64,000 nucleotides of DNA. It comes from Rhizosphaericola mali. Its GTDB lineage: Bacteria > Bacteroidota > Bacteroidia > Chitinophagales > Chitinophagaceae. Position 1 is the first letter of the stretch; the number at the start of each line of letters is the position of its first letter. Below, one piece after another: positions 35,430-45,245 of this stretch. A model generated the notes under the pieces. The model did not search any database and was not told where the DNA came from. It was given only the letters and a program-made list of their open reading frames with translations. Where the stretch lies: the NCBI RefSeq assembly GCF_004337365.2, contig NZ_CP044016.1, forward strand, positions 558,001-622,000, in the 5' to 3' direction. Made by a program: the position numbers and the translations under genes.

Positions 35430-36014
35430 ATGGAGGAAGGAACTAAATACGACGATAGCATGTATTTCAGGGCACTGGCAGATGGTGTCCCTGGCGCATT
35501 GGACCGCATCGATAAGGTGTTCGGACCGGCTATTGACGTCTATATCCGCCATTTTATCACGGATGATGTATCCGCGGTAGACTCCACTCATGCAGACCTT
35601 TTGGTGAAACTCTGGGAGCAACGCCACCAGATCATAGAAAAGGAGAATCCTGTAAAATGGATGTTCGGCATCGCCCACAAGTTGGCACTCAAAAGTCTGG
35701 AAAGGGGAAGATGGTATTTCGTGCAGCTGGAAGAAAATCACTTTGTTGAACATACGGAAACTGTGGAAGATTTGGTGCTGGGAAAAGAACTAGAAGTTAG
35801 GGTAAGGATTGCTGCCAAGCAGCTTCCACCCATGGAACGTAAAGTGTTCTTGTTGAAACTGGACACACAGCTCTCCAACGAGGAAATCGCACAAAGATTG
35901 GGTATTTCCCGTCAGACCGTCAAAAATGAGCTGTACAGGGCCAGACGAAAAATAGAGCAGTTATTGGGTTACTGTTTTGTATATATCGTTTTAGAAATTT
36001 TTAAAAACAGTTAG
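35430..36014 (+). CDS. ECF-type RNA polymerase sigma factor
   Basis: 194 residues. Sigma-70 region 2 is around residues 25-90 (LVKLWEQRHQIIEKENPVKWM), region 4 around 130-180 (LPPMERKVFLLKLDTQLSNE, then EIAQRLGISRQTVKNELYRA). It belongs to the Bacteroidota group paired with FecR anti-sigma factors and SusC transporters. It stands 2 bp before the fecR gene. It probably directs the SusC operon 7 kb upstream, but its target promoter is not identified. Confidence 0.88.
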   Translation: MEEGTKYDDSMYFRALADGVPGALDRIDKVFGPAIDVYIRHFITDDVSAVDSTHADLLVKLWEQRHQIIEKENPVKWMFGIAHKLALKSLERGRWYFVQLEENHFVEHTETVEDLVLGKELEVRVRIAAKQLPPMERKVFLLKLDTQLSNEEIAQRLGISRQTVKNELYRARRKIEQLLGYCFVYIVLEIFKNS

Positions 36015-36015
36015 T

Positions 36016-36963
36016 ATGGAGTGGTATCAAAAAAGAACCAACAAACTTCTGAAAAAATACTTGTCAGGAAAAGCAAATGGCGCCGAGAAAAAAGAATTGG
36101 ATGGTCTACTAATGCTCTCTGACGAAGAGGCCCTTTACCGCTTTGTGGATGAAGTGAACAAACAAAAGGGATTGCAAGGAGATGTATCGGAAGATTTGGA
36201 TATAAATGCTATCATAGCAAGGAGTGATAAACGACGTACTCGCAGACGCATGTTATGGTCTGCTGCTGCCATCTTCGGAGTTTTTATTGTGCTCATGGCA
36301 GGACTATTTGTAACAAAGAATTCCAATTTAGTTTTGGAAGAGCAGCGTCGCGTAGTGGGGCCATGTTCCCCTGCAATATTCAACCCAGAACTGGACAGCC
36401 GCTATTTTGCCTGTGATATAGAGATTAAAGATGTTTTTCAAAAAAAACTGGATGGTAAGGATTTGGGGACTGTCTTGCGTTTCAATAACATTGAATTTTT
36501 ACAAAAACACAAAGGTGAGCTACAAATAGTCGACCATACAGACCGCCGAGCATCCCGTTCAGAGCAAAGATATCTGACCTTACACACACCACCCAAAAGA
36601 CAGTTTACTTTGTTGCTGCCTGACGGAATATCTATCCGGCTGGATGGTGGCTCTAGGCTGCAATACCTGCTTAATTCTTCGGATACTTCCATGGTCTACT
36701 GCCGATTGGAAGGCCAAGCCTTAGTGAATGTACCGAAAATGCAACAAGGAAAGCCTTTTGTACTGGAAAACTACAACAGTCAATTATTTACCCTGGGAGC
36801 ACAGTATGCCATACGCTCCGAAATTGGTTATACCAGAGCCGTTAGATTAGGGGGAGAGGTATCACTGGCAACAAGGCAAAATCCGAGAGCTGTGGCTTTG
36901 GAAGAAAACTGTAGCGCTATGGAAGTGTACAGTCTCATGGAGGGTAAGGATAAGGGGAGTTAA
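36016..36963 (+). CDS. FecR-family anti-sigma factor, cut short by a frameshift
   Basis: 315 residues. N-terminal cytoplasmic sigma-binding part (KLLKKYLSGKANGAEKKELDGL), one membrane helix (LWSAAAIFGVFIVLMAGLFV, about 77-97) and a periplasmic FecR domain (LTLHTPPKRQFTLLLPDGIS, IRLDGGSRLQYLLNS). It ends at MEGKDKGS, before the usual C-terminal DUF4974 domain. That domain is encoded directly after it in another frame. The split is either a real mutation, a recoding site or a sequencing error. Confidence 0.8.
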   Translation: MEWYQKRTNKLLKKYLSGKANGAEKKELDGLLMLSDEEALYRFVDEVNKQKGLQGDVSEDLDINAIIARSDKRRTRRRMLWSAAAIFGVFIVLMAGLFVTKNSNLVLEEQRRVVGPCSPAIFNPELDSRYFACDIEIKDVFQKKLDGKDLGTVLRFNNIEFLQKHKGELQIVDHTDRRASRSEQRYLTLHTPPKRQFTLLLPDGISIRLDGGSRLQYLLNSSDTSMVYCRLEGQALVNVPKMQQGKPFVLENYNSQLFTLGAQYAIRSEIGYTRAVRLGGEVSLATRQNPRAVALEENCSAMEVYSLMEGKDKGS

Positions 36964-37325
36964 AGGACTCTTTCTCCTTAGCATCCATAGATAGGGCAAC
37001 GGCACTCAATTGGACGAAGTCCATCAGACGCTACAATGACGTGTCCGTAAGGGTGTTTATGCTCGAAATGGAAAGATGGTATGGATTCAAAATTGAAAGT
37101 ATGAAGTGTCTGCCTGCTGACCGTCATATTACTTCATCCGTATGCCAAGAGGCTTCGTTGGAAGAAGTGTTTGCCGCCGTTGAGAAATCCGGCGTTGCGA
37201 TTTATCATAAATCCGGGATGTGGACCTTTTGTCCGCCAGCAGGAAAGTTGGATAGAGATCTTGAAAATATTACGCATAGTCGCTACAGCATACCATCCCC
37301 CAGATTTGCTTCTTTTTGGAGATAA
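36954..37325 (+). pseudogene. C-terminal (DUF4974) part of FecR in a shifted frame
   Basis: In the shifted frame one reads GELKDSFSLASIDRATALNW, then MLEMERWYGFKIESM and ASLEEVFAAVEKSGVAIYHK, the secretin/TonB-short-like domain that ends FecR proteins and meets the SusC plug. It overlaps the end of the first frame by 10 bases near AAGGATAAGGGGAGTTAAAG. A GTG at 37041 could start it alone, but that would lack half of the domain. Confidence 0.7.
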
Positions 37326-37573
37326 CCTATAACTTGACTTGAAAATCGTTGCTCCATAATTTTAATCTTTTAAATATATTTTATTCAGAGGGTAATACCA
37401 TATTCGTGTAAGAAGGATATTTTCGATATAATGTCAGCCAACTCAATTTATCCAAGGTAATTCTTATAGGATATTTTAATTTTTATACCAAATCATTCCA
37501 ATATAGTACAAATTAGTTTCCCTCTATTTTGAGAGATATTAAAACGCTGTAATTTTAAGTAAAATGCCATTGT

Positions 37574-38512
37574 ATGAGGACAATCAAACATCGTTTACTT
37601 AGAAACTGCCGTCAAGGAATGGATTTTATATGCGCAAACCATTTCGAAGATCCCTTGTATTGGGTGGATAAATTACCCATAATAAATAACTATGCAGACA
37701 TTGGACAATTTCAAAGACTTGAAAATAGGTGTGCTTCGATTAAAGCTCCAGTAGCGCTTTTCTACAATATACTACCTCGAAGTGTATTTTACTCTTTGTC
37801 GGTAGTGTTTTTCCTTCTAGGATTGCAATATCCTAGCACACATAATACCACTCTGCTTATTACCTGCGTTGGCCTTTTTGCCATGCCACATATCCTTACA
37901 TTAGGAGATTATCATCGGTTTAAGATGTGTTTGAATACCGCTAAAATGTATGCCCATCATCATTTTTCCATCGAGTATTTGGAAGGTATTCAGCAAAACA
38001 TGACGCAAAAATATAACGACTTTTCTGCAGTGATAAATTCTGGATGCACAAATAAAGTAGATAACGCGCAAAAGAATCTGAAAGAGGATTGCTGCCACAT
38101 AAGCGAACGGATCAGTTCTTTAGAAAAGAAGTTTGGAGACTCCAAAAAGAGAAGAGACAATTACGGAGCTATTCCACAAGCATTATTGATTAACTTAATT
38201 AAAAGAAGGATAAATGATGAACCTTCAACAATAATAGATATCTCAGATGCTGTAAAAAACCTGGAGCGAATTTCCAATGTTGCTAGGAATATTGGCTGTC
38301 AACCTGAAAATATTCGTACTGAACTGGAAAACTTTAAAACCATTGGATCGTTATTATCCCAGCCCACCACAAGGCTCAGAAATTGTTTAAAATATTTAGA
38401 AAGGATAAGGCAATTACCGGAATACATAAACCAAGAAGATTTTAAAAAACAAACGGAACACTTGTTTCGACAGATAAGAAGTAAAATAAGTCATAGTCGT
38501 AAAACAGTGTAA
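37574..38512 (+). CDS. Membrane protein of unknown function
   Basis: 312 residues. Two hydrophobic helices near residues 74-110 (SVFYSLSVVFFLLGLQYP, TLLITCVGLFAMPHILTL), then a long charged, helical domain with likely coiled coil (ISERISSLEKKFGDSKKRRD, then VARNIGCQPENIRTELENFK). No family recognised. It stands between the FecR remnant and the mobilization genes, on the same strand as the latter. Confidence 0.65.
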   Translation: MRTIKHRLLRNCRQGMDFICANHFEDPLYWVDKLPIINNYADIGQFQRLENRCASIKAPVALFYNILPRSVFYSLSVVFFLLGLQYPSTHNTTLLITCVGLFAMPHILTLGDYHRFKMCLNTAKMYAHHHFSIEYLEGIQQNMTQKYNDFSAVINSGCTNKVDNAQKNLKEDCCHISERISSLEKKFGDSKKRRDNYGAIPQALLINLIKRRINDEPSTIIDISDAVKNLERISNVARNIGCQPENIRTELENFKTIGSLLSQPTTRLRNCLKYLERIRQLPEYINQEDFKKQTEHLFRQIRSKISHSRKTV

Positions 38513-38605
38513 ACTAGTAGTTTGTAACAACAGAAATGCATCTTTGTTACCTAATTTGACTAGAGATTCCACCTTTATGTTTTCAAAAATTCAAAACTTA
38601 AAGGT

Positions 38606-38914
38606 ATGGAAACTCCAATTTTATTTCCGGTAGATCCTAAAGAATTCTATCAGCACTTAACAGAAATCGTTCGTAAAATTATTTTAGAAACCCGTCCAGT
38701 CACACCGTTGGTTTCACCGCCTTTGGGTCTTTCTACAAAGCCACTTTTATCTATTAAAGAGGTTCGTGATCTTTTCGGTATTTCCAGACCTACGGTGGAT
38801 GATTGGCACGAATTGGGTGAACTCAAAAAAGTTAAGATACGAGGAAAGGTGTATTTTCTGACAGATGATATTCAACGGCTCATTGAAAATTCTAAAAGTA
38901 AAGATGGGTCATAG
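38606..38914 (+). CDS. Helix-turn-helix protein (excisionase-like)
   Basis: 102 residues. The C-terminal half is a MerR/excisionase-type winged helix: LLSIKEVRDLFGISRPTVDD, WHELGELKKVKIRGKVYFL. Such proteins accompany integrases in Bacteroidota elements and act as recombination directionality factors or mobilization regulators. Here it stands 0.5 kb before mobC. Confidence 0.75.
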   Translation: METPILFPVDPKEFYQHLTEIVRKIILETRPVTPLVSPPLGLSTKPLLSIKEVRDLFGISRPTVDDWHELGELKKVKIRGKVYFLTDDIQRLIENSKSKDGS

Positions 38915-39439
38915 GGTGGATATCCACTACAAATTTTTCCGAGAATACAAGAGTTTAATCCAGTTATGTCAGCTGAACTTGTGGCGGATGAAAAGAAAAA
39001 AGGAGGTCATATTTGCCAAATAAAACCTTGAATAAACCTCAGGTATCCGCATACAAAGGTTAATACTCGACCGAGTATAGATACTTCCACTTAATCATAC
39101 CTTCCAAGGAAGACCGGATACAAAATATCCTCTATAGTCCGATTCTATATATAAGATGTACTTGGAAATATAAGGTGAAATAGAGATTGGATTTGCATCA
39201 TTTCTGGAAAACATGCATAACAATATTATTAGAGTCAAATCAAATATATGGTCAGATATGGTCAGAAAGTATCCTAGAAGGCCCTAAAAATAGGCTGTAT
39301 TCTCCGTGTCCTAAAACCCTATTGTTGGAACCCTTGGTTTTCTATAGCAAGCAGGTTGGACGTACTCATGTGAGGTCCAAATTATCTATTCTCTCATGAC
39401 TGTCGCATTTGTCATTTATTCATTTTCAAATCCAAGTAT
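38915..39439. other. 525-bp intergenic region before mobC, candidate oriT
   Basis: No convincing gene. It holds several inverted repeats: ATACTCG-AC-CGAGTAT (39063-39078), CTTCC-AA-GGAAG (39101-39112) and a nested hairpin TTGGAC ... GTCCAA (39356-39380) with inner CTCA/TGAG. A transfer origin next to mobC and the relaxase gene is usual for mobilizable elements; no nic site can be named. Confidence 0.4.
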
Positions 39440-39766
39440 ATGAAAAATAAAACACGTCGTTTAAATATACTCGTTACACCTGATGAGTACCGTAGTATTC
39501 ACTCGAAGGCGAGGCAATGTGAATTACCCATTTCTCATTTTTTGATTGAAGCATCTAGAAAAGTCGAGATTAAAATGTATCGTAAAACTATTCCCGCTTC
39601 TGTCTCTAAAGTAGTGTTAGCATTAACACTTACTGCTTCCAATTTTAATCAATTGGTTCGTCATTTACATCAGGGAAAGATCCAGCACATCACAGAAAAT
39701 GAACTCAAATATTATGGTGAAAAAATTCTTTTACTGGCGGGTGAAATAAAAAATACACTGCAATAA
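39440..39766 (+). CDS. MobC-like relaxosome accessory protein
   Basis: 108 residues, basic. The N-terminus KTRRLNILVTPDEYRSIHSK looks like a ribbon-helix-helix, and ALTLTASNFNQLVRHLHQG is the MobC signature (Pfam MobC). It would bind oriT and help the relaxase. It ends 4 bp before the relaxase frame opens. Confidence 0.8.
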   Translation: MKNKTRRLNILVTPDEYRSIHSKARQCELPISHFLIEASRKVEIKMYRKTIPASVSKVVLALTLTASNFNQLVRHLHQGKIQHITENELKYYGEKILLLAGEIKNTLQ

Positions 39767-39818
39767 GCAGATGTTTTTTTTATGCATTCCCAAAGGTTCA
39801 ACTTTTAAAATTTCTGGT

Positions 39819-40895
39819 ATGATTGCTAAACAAACGACCGCAAAAGCGTCTTCCGTTTCCAATATGGTCTCTTATGTACTTAGAGAAAATGGATTAAAAC
39901 ATCCGGAAGAAAAAGCTCAAATCATTTTCCAAAATGCACTTGTAGGAGAACATACCGATCAAATTGTGGCACAAATGCAGATGGCATTAGGCTTAAATAA
40001 CCAAAGATGTAGCATGCCTCTTTTTCATGCAATCTTTTCTTTAAGTGAAGGTGAATCCCTAAATGAAGATCAGGAATTACAATTGGCCGCAATGATTATG
40101 CAGGAATTTAAACTAGATAAGAACATGTTTTTACTTTGTAAACACAGCAGTCCGGTGAGTAAAGATCACTATCACGCGATCATTGTTCGTCCTCCAATTG
40201 ATGGTAGACAAGTAGTGAACATGTTTCAGTCCAAGCATAGATTAATGAACATTGCCCGAAAGTGCGAAATGCTATTTCATCTAAAACAAGTCAAGACGCC
40301 GAAGACTTGGAAACAGAAATTAAATAGTTCTAATAAAGAAAAACAGCATTGGAATACTCGTCAATTGCAAGCTAGGATGGATTTGAAAAATGCACTTTAT
40401 AAAGCAACGTCCATGTTGGAATTTATCACACATATGCAAAACTTGGGTTATAGTTTACATAAAGGAAGAGGATTGGGAATTGTACATCAAGCCTCTGGAA
40501 TATATTTTAAAGCGAGTTCCTTAGGATGTAGTCTTTCTAAAATTGAGAAGATCATAGCCTTTAATAAAAAACAACAGAAAGCTCCAATGAGTTCTTCCCA
40601 AGTAGCACAATTAGAAAGAAATATTGCTTTAGCAAAGAGAGGTGTGGATGATGGAACACTTAAATCAACCTTGCTCCACAGAGATAGATTCATGCCTCGT
40701 GAAGTTCATCCAACATCTAAAAATAATAATAATACAAGTGCAACTATTGAAACCGTGACAAAAGCTTTGATTGATTATATGATTAGTCCTCTTAAGGTAG
40801 ATATTGATGGCGTTTATTTTGGTGCGATGGGTATAGATGAGTCAGAAGAAAAAAAGCGACTCAAAGAAAAAAGAAGAATTAAATTATCTATGTAA
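39819..40895 (+). CDS. Relaxase / mobilization nuclease
   Basis: 358 residues from the ATG at 39819. The N-terminal relaxase domain has SVSNMVSYVLRENG (candidate Tyr), MPLFHAIFSLSEGE and the HUH-type metal site DHYHAIIVRPPIDGR. It nicks oriT and leads the strand into a recipient. It fits the MobP/MobA-like relaxases of Bacteroidota transposons. A 16-codon longer start is possible but does not resemble the family. Confidence 0.82.
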   Translation: MIAKQTTAKASSVSNMVSYVLRENGLKHPEEKAQIIFQNALVGEHTDQIVAQMQMALGLNNQRCSMPLFHAIFSLSEGESLNEDQELQLAAMIMQEFKLDKNMFLLCKHSSPVSKDHYHAIIVRPPIDGRQVVNMFQSKHRLMNIARKCEMLFHLKQVKTPKTWKQKLNSSNKEKQHWNTRQLQARMDLKNALYKATSMLEFITHMQNLGYSLHKGRGLGIVHQASGIYFKASSLGCSLSKIEKIIAFNKKQQKAPMSSSQVAQLERNIALAKRGVDDGTLKSTLLHRDRFMPREVHPTSKNNNNTSATIETVTKALIDYMISPLKVDIDGVYFGAMGIDESEEKKRLKEKRRIKLSM

Positions 40896-40919
40896 GTAAT
40901 CCTTTAATATCCTCACGTT

Positions 40920-41507
40920 ATGAATCTTTCTGAAGTAGAAATCGTATTAAAAGATTTGGTAAAAGAAGTGCAAGAAACCAAAGCGCTTGTTGAAAAAGTA
41001 GAACCCTCTCAAGCACAAAATGAGCTTTCCGATTCCTTGTCTTATAGTCTGAGAATACTACCTAAAAAAATGGACCATATGAAAGCTCTTTTAGATTTAG
41101 TGGTAAAAAAGGACATTAAAGAGGATAAGATGTTGTGTCAAGAATCCATAGAAAAATTGCAGCGATCCTTAGAGCGTACGATTCAACAATTGGCAGATCC
41201 AGAAAACCAAAGGATCCGCCATGAACACAGCTTCAAAGATTGGAAATGGTTGCTTCTTTTATTGTTTTTCATTGGACTATCCATTTTTCTGGGTTGGCGT
41301 AGTTTTACACGTTACAATCAATACAACGAACTACTCATAAAGTATGACTATGTTCAACAGGTGGCACCAAACTTTATCAGAGCTGTAGATTCTGTATACA
41401 ATAGAAATCCATACTATTTTTTAGATCATCATCCTAGAAATTTGGAACAAAACAAAATTCCCGATAAAACTTCTTCCAAAAAACGTAAAGCAAAAAAGAA
41501 GAAATAA
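40920..41507 (+). CDS. Mobilization-linked membrane protein
   Basis: 195 residues with a helical N-terminal half (probable coiled coil), one membrane helix (WLLLLLFFIGLSIFLGW, about 109-126) and a Lys-rich C-terminal tail. It begins 24 bp after the relaxase gene and is probably cotranscribed. Similar small proteins follow relaxase genes on other Bacteroidota elements; exact role unknown. Confidence 0.65.
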   Translation: MNLSEVEIVLKDLVKEVQETKALVEKVEPSQAQNELSDSLSYSLRILPKKMDHMKALLDLVVKKDIKEDKMLCQESIEKLQRSLERTIQQLADPENQRIRHEHSFKDWKWLLLLLFFIGLSIFLGWRSFTRYNQYNELLIKYDYVQQVAPNFIRAVDSVYNRNPYYFLDHHPRNLEQNKIPDKTSSKKRKAKKKK

Positions 41508-41643
41508 CAAATACTCACCTTTTGTTGTCACATATTTTATACAAATTCGTGACAGTTTATTTTGTGTGCTTATTCCATTCTCTTTTCATTGTAATGATTG
41601 TTCTAGTTTAATTTTTTCCTTCTTCTGTTGTAAGATTTTCTGT

Positions 41644-41791
41644 ACCGTTTTTAGTTCCACTAAGCTAAGACGGTTCTCTATAAAAAGTTGGCAGCTTTCG
41701 ACGGCATATGCTCACTACGCTCCGCTATTCCACGTACTGCCTTCTTTTTAGAGAACCGCCTTTTATCGCTGTTACACAAAAACAGTACATC
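41644..41791 (+). ncRNA. Structured leader of the second RadC-like gene
   Basis: Second copy of the leader at 23412. Outer stem AAGACGGTTCTC (41667-41678) with GAGAACCGCCTT (41751-41762); inner stem GGCAG (41690) with CTGCC (41737). Compared with the first copy, C-C-A-G facing C-A-G-G has changed to A-C-G-G facing C-C-G-C while pairing is kept. The loop text GACGGCATATGCTCACT and CGCTATTCCACGT is kept. Confidence 0.6.
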
Positions 41792-42280
41792 ATGAAAACT
41801 TACAACTCAACAGCAACCAGAGAGAATGAACCTCATTGGTCTGCATTACAAGAAGTTCAACTATCTTATCGCAACAAAATAAAAGCTACGCAAAGACCTA
41901 AAATCAATATGGCGGAAGATGCATTAGCTCTTTTTAGATCCGTTTGGAATGAAGATGAAATGGAACTTGTTGAATCTTTCAAAATGTTACTTATGAATAA
42001 TGCTAACAGAGTTCTCGGTGTATACCACGGATCTACAGGTGGTACTGCTGGCACTATTGTAGATATTCGCATTCTACTTACGGTAGCTTTAAAATCTAAT
42101 GCTTGTAAAATTATTGTGGCACATAATCATCCGAGTGGAAATCTTACACCAAGTCCTGCTGATCTGAAGATCACTGAAAGATTGAAAGAAGCTGCTAAGT
42201 TAATGGATATTACACTATTGGATCATCTGATTATTACCACTAATAGTTATCAATCTTTTGCAAACGAAGGACTCATATGA
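41792..42280 (+). CDS. RadC-like JAB-domain protein, intact copy
   Basis: 162 residues with a complete JAB/MPN metal-site motif: AHNHPSGNLTPSPADLKITE, and upstream VLGVYHGSTGGTAGTIVDIR. It ends at FANEGLI, as usual for this group. It lacks the N-terminal helix-hairpin-helix of full-length RadC. Despite the name, a DNA-repair role is not established; a metal-dependent hydrolase function is inferred. Confidence 0.85.
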   Translation: MKTYNSTATRENEPHWSALQEVQLSYRNKIKATQRPKINMAEDALALFRSVWNEDEMELVESFKMLLMNNANRVLGVYHGSTGGTAGTIVDIRILLTVALKSNACKIIVAHNHPSGNLTPSPADLKITERLKEAAKLMDITLLDHLIITTNSYQSFANEGLI

Positions 42281-42891
42281 TTCCTTCATTTTTTCATAAC
42301 TGTATTAAATCCTATTTTAATATATATCATAGAACCGTTCCATTGAAAATATTAAAATATTTTTTATCTTTATCAAATACATGGTTCCATAAATTTATCT
42401 AAGTGTGTCTGCGCTTGGTTTTGATCGATTTTCATTTTTTGTACATTTTTTTCTGAAATTAGAATTTTAGAAAACGTGGTTCATATGTAGAAACACATGA
42501 GCATTTTTTATATACTGCGATTAAGCGTAATATTTTTGTCTTACCATTTACTTTCTTATAAAGTAAAACTATGATTGTTTTACAATTGTTGTGAGGGACT
42601 AAACTATTGTGAATTGATAATTATCAATACATAATACAAAAAGGAAACAATATTTATATACAATGTAACAGGAGTGATAGATTTTATTGAATTATAATAT
42701 TAATTTCACGATACAATCATAACTATAACCCGAGATTAGAATTAAGAAACAGTTTAGGAATTGTCGATTTAGCTTGAATAAAAATTAAATAATGATGTAG
42801 AACTTAATGCTAATGCTAAAATAAATTATAGTGTTAGAAAGGTTATTAGTTGATTTAATAGAATTTATTCATCAAACATAAATCACTTCTA
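42281..42891. other. 611-bp AT-rich region without a gene
   Basis: No reading frame of note on either strand. It probably holds the promoter of the T9SS gene downstream. No clear consensus promoter, terminator or repeat is seen. Confidence 0.6.
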
Positions 42892-44469
42892 ATGAAACAC
42901 ATTTACATTTTAATTGCATTAATTTATTTAATTAGTGTGCCAAAACTGAATGCACAAATTTCAGGTCCGGTATCAAGGGTCTATGCAAATAGCCAAACAA
43001 ATAGCTCTTGGGGGCTGGGTGCAGGTGGTATAAGTTCTGCGGACAATGCAATAGACAATTCAAGCAGTACGGCAAGTTCACTAACAATAGGATTAGCCTT
43101 AGTGGCTGGAGGCTATCAGCAGATTTTAACATTTGCAAGTGCCGTGCCAGCAAATACGGCAATTCATGTAAAAGTTGGAACCGTCGCTTCAGGCGTTAAT
43201 GTCGGAGGCTATACAATTGTTGCAGCACTCGATGCCAATGGGACTCAGATATCTTCTACTGGTAATGTTTCTGTAATAGGCTTGTTGGGAGGCGAAAATA
43301 CCAATGAATATGTAATAACAAATACAGTAGCAGTAAAAAGCATAAGAGTAAGATTAGGATCAACAGTAGGACTTGGTATTACAGCAAATGTTTATGGAGC
43401 TTATTATGAAATATCATCTACGGGTTCTTTACCTACGACACCATTTGATGTTCTTGCTGGCACCGAAACAACTTCTTTGCTTAATGTAGGAAGCGCTTTA
43501 TCATCGGTACTTAATCCATATAATTGCATAGATGGAGATACCGCTACAACAGCTACTCTTTTCGCCGCAGCAAATATTGTCGCCCAACAACAGGTTACAG
43601 GCTTGTTTGCTGGATTGTATCCTAGCGGATCTTATGCACATGTATTGATAGGAGATCCAGGAACTTTATTGAGCTTATCATTGATAAATGGTCCAATAAC
43701 TGTACAACTTTTAAATAACGGAGTCGTAGTTCAAAGCACAGAAAGTACTGGTTGGAGTCTAATCGATCTAGAATTACTGGGAAGCAATACATCCAAAGGA
43801 TGGTTAAACATTCCCGCAACGGCTTCTTTTAACCAAGTTAAGGTAATTAGCAATAGTAATATTGCAGGCTTGCTTCAATCATTTAATGTATACGAAATAA
43901 CAAGGGATTATAATACAAGTGTTTTACCTGTAGACTATAGTAAAGAGCTAAATGCGGTTTATTCTGATAACAAAGTTAATCTTAGTTGGATTACCGGGGT
44001 CGAGATAAACAATAGTTATTTTTCGGTAATGAGAAGTCTGAATGCAACGGATTGGTCTCAAATTGGAAAAGTTGCCAGTCATTTTTCAAATGGTAGTGGA
44101 AATGGATCAAGTTACAATTTTGTAGATAATACCCCTAATAGTGGAGTAAACTATTATAGATTGATACAATATGACTTAGATGGAAAATCAGCTCTTAGTA
44201 AAATAATCTCCATCAATATTCAATCAACACTTCAACCCGCCATTAAAATTTATCCTAATCCAACAACTGACAGAGTGAATATTGATAATGTACCTAGTGG
44301 TAGCTTGTATAAAGTTTTTGATTTGAGTGGTAAAATTATTCTCACGGGAACACTAAATACATCTCCTGGGTATATTTCATTATCAAATGTTAAATCAGGT
44401 ATAGTCATAATTGAATTATTTAGCCCGAAGGGAATAAAAATAGGTAGTTATAAAATAATTAAGAATTAG
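42892..44469 (+). CDS. Secreted protein with type IX secretion C-terminal signal
   Basis: 525 residues. Signal peptide (IYILIALIYLISVPKLNAQ); two repeated beta-rich domains rich in Ala, Gly, Ser and Thr (about 25-175 and 185-335); a fibronectin-like section with NSYFSVMRSLNATDWSQIGK; and a T9SS type A sorting domain starting IKIYPNPTTDRVNI. It would be exported across the outer membrane and attached or released. No enzyme motif; an adhesin-like role is possible. Confidence 0.85.
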   Translation: MKHIYILIALIYLISVPKLNAQISGPVSRVYANSQTNSSWGLGAGGISSADNAIDNSSSTASSLTIGLALVAGGYQQILTFASAVPANTAIHVKVGTVASGVNVGGYTIVAALDANGTQISSTGNVSVIGLLGGENTNEYVITNTVAVKSIRVRLGSTVGLGITANVYGAYYEISSTGSLPTTPFDVLAGTETTSLLNVGSALSSVLNPYNCIDGDTATTATLFAAANIVAQQQVTGLFAGLYPSGSYAHVLIGDPGTLLSLSLINGPITVQLLNNGVVVQSTESTGWSLIDLELLGSNTSKGWLNIPATASFNQVKVISNSNIAGLLQSFNVYEITRDYNTSVLPVDYSKELNAVYSDNKVNLSWITGVEINNSYFSVMRSLNATDWSQIGKVASHFSNGSGNGSSYNFVDNTPNSGVNYYRLIQYDLDGKSALSKIISINIQSTLQPAIKIYPNPTTDRVNIDNVPSGSLYKVFDLSGKIILTGTLNTSPGYISLSNVKSGIVIIELFSPKGIKIGSYKIIKN

Positions 44470-44496
44470 TTTTGAAAATTAAAATTTAGAAGATCC

Positions 44497-44524
44497 GCCA
44501 GAGATGTCTATCTCTGGCTTTTTT
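44497..44524 (+). terminator. Terminator of the T9SS gene
   Basis: GCCAGAGAT, loop GTCT, ATCTCTGGC, then TTTTTT. Perfect 9-bp stem. Confidence 0.92.
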
Positions 44525-45245
44525 ATTACAATCCAAAACATTAAACTAAATTAGGAATTGTTTATTTTTACGCAGCATTTATATAACTTAAGAAGATATG
44601 GATATAGAAAGACTTTAGTTTTATTATAAAAGATGAATTTGATTAAAAATCCAAAATTCCTGAATAGCCACACTTATAATATTATTTGAATCCAAGATGT
44701 TTCTGTTATTGTATAAAAGTTTTTAATGGACGGCATCTTAGTATTAAGTTTCTTAAAATCAAGCAAGATTTAAATAATATACAAATTAATTATCCTATTT
44801 GAATGTATTAACAAAGTTACAAATACGTTTTAATGTTGGTCTCCATAGACATGGAGCCCCTTTAAGTTTTTTTTCTTTCTATGTAATGCGTAAAGTTATT
44901 GATTATTTTATAAATAAAAAGGATCCTAGATAGAAATCCAAGATCCTGAATAGCTTTTAGATATCAATATGAGTTGCAAATTTATTATTTATTATAAAAA
45001 TAAAAAAGGCCCTAATGGATATCGGGGCTAATAACTAACCGTTTATGAAAATAACTAATTACAATACTATAAAGGTAAGAATTTACCATGTAAAAAAAAG
45101 GCTTAACAGTATTTTGAATCCTAGAAATTTACTTCTCCTATCTGTTTTAAATATGAAAATGCGACACTTTGACTTGAACGAATTTTAGCTTAAATCTGAT
45201 GAAAATAGTTTGTTTAAATAAGTTGATGGAATAAAAATGATAATT

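Noticed and set aside
39187-39399. 70-codon frame before mobC
   Set aside because: Composition is unlike a protein and it covers the hairpins of the candidate oriT.
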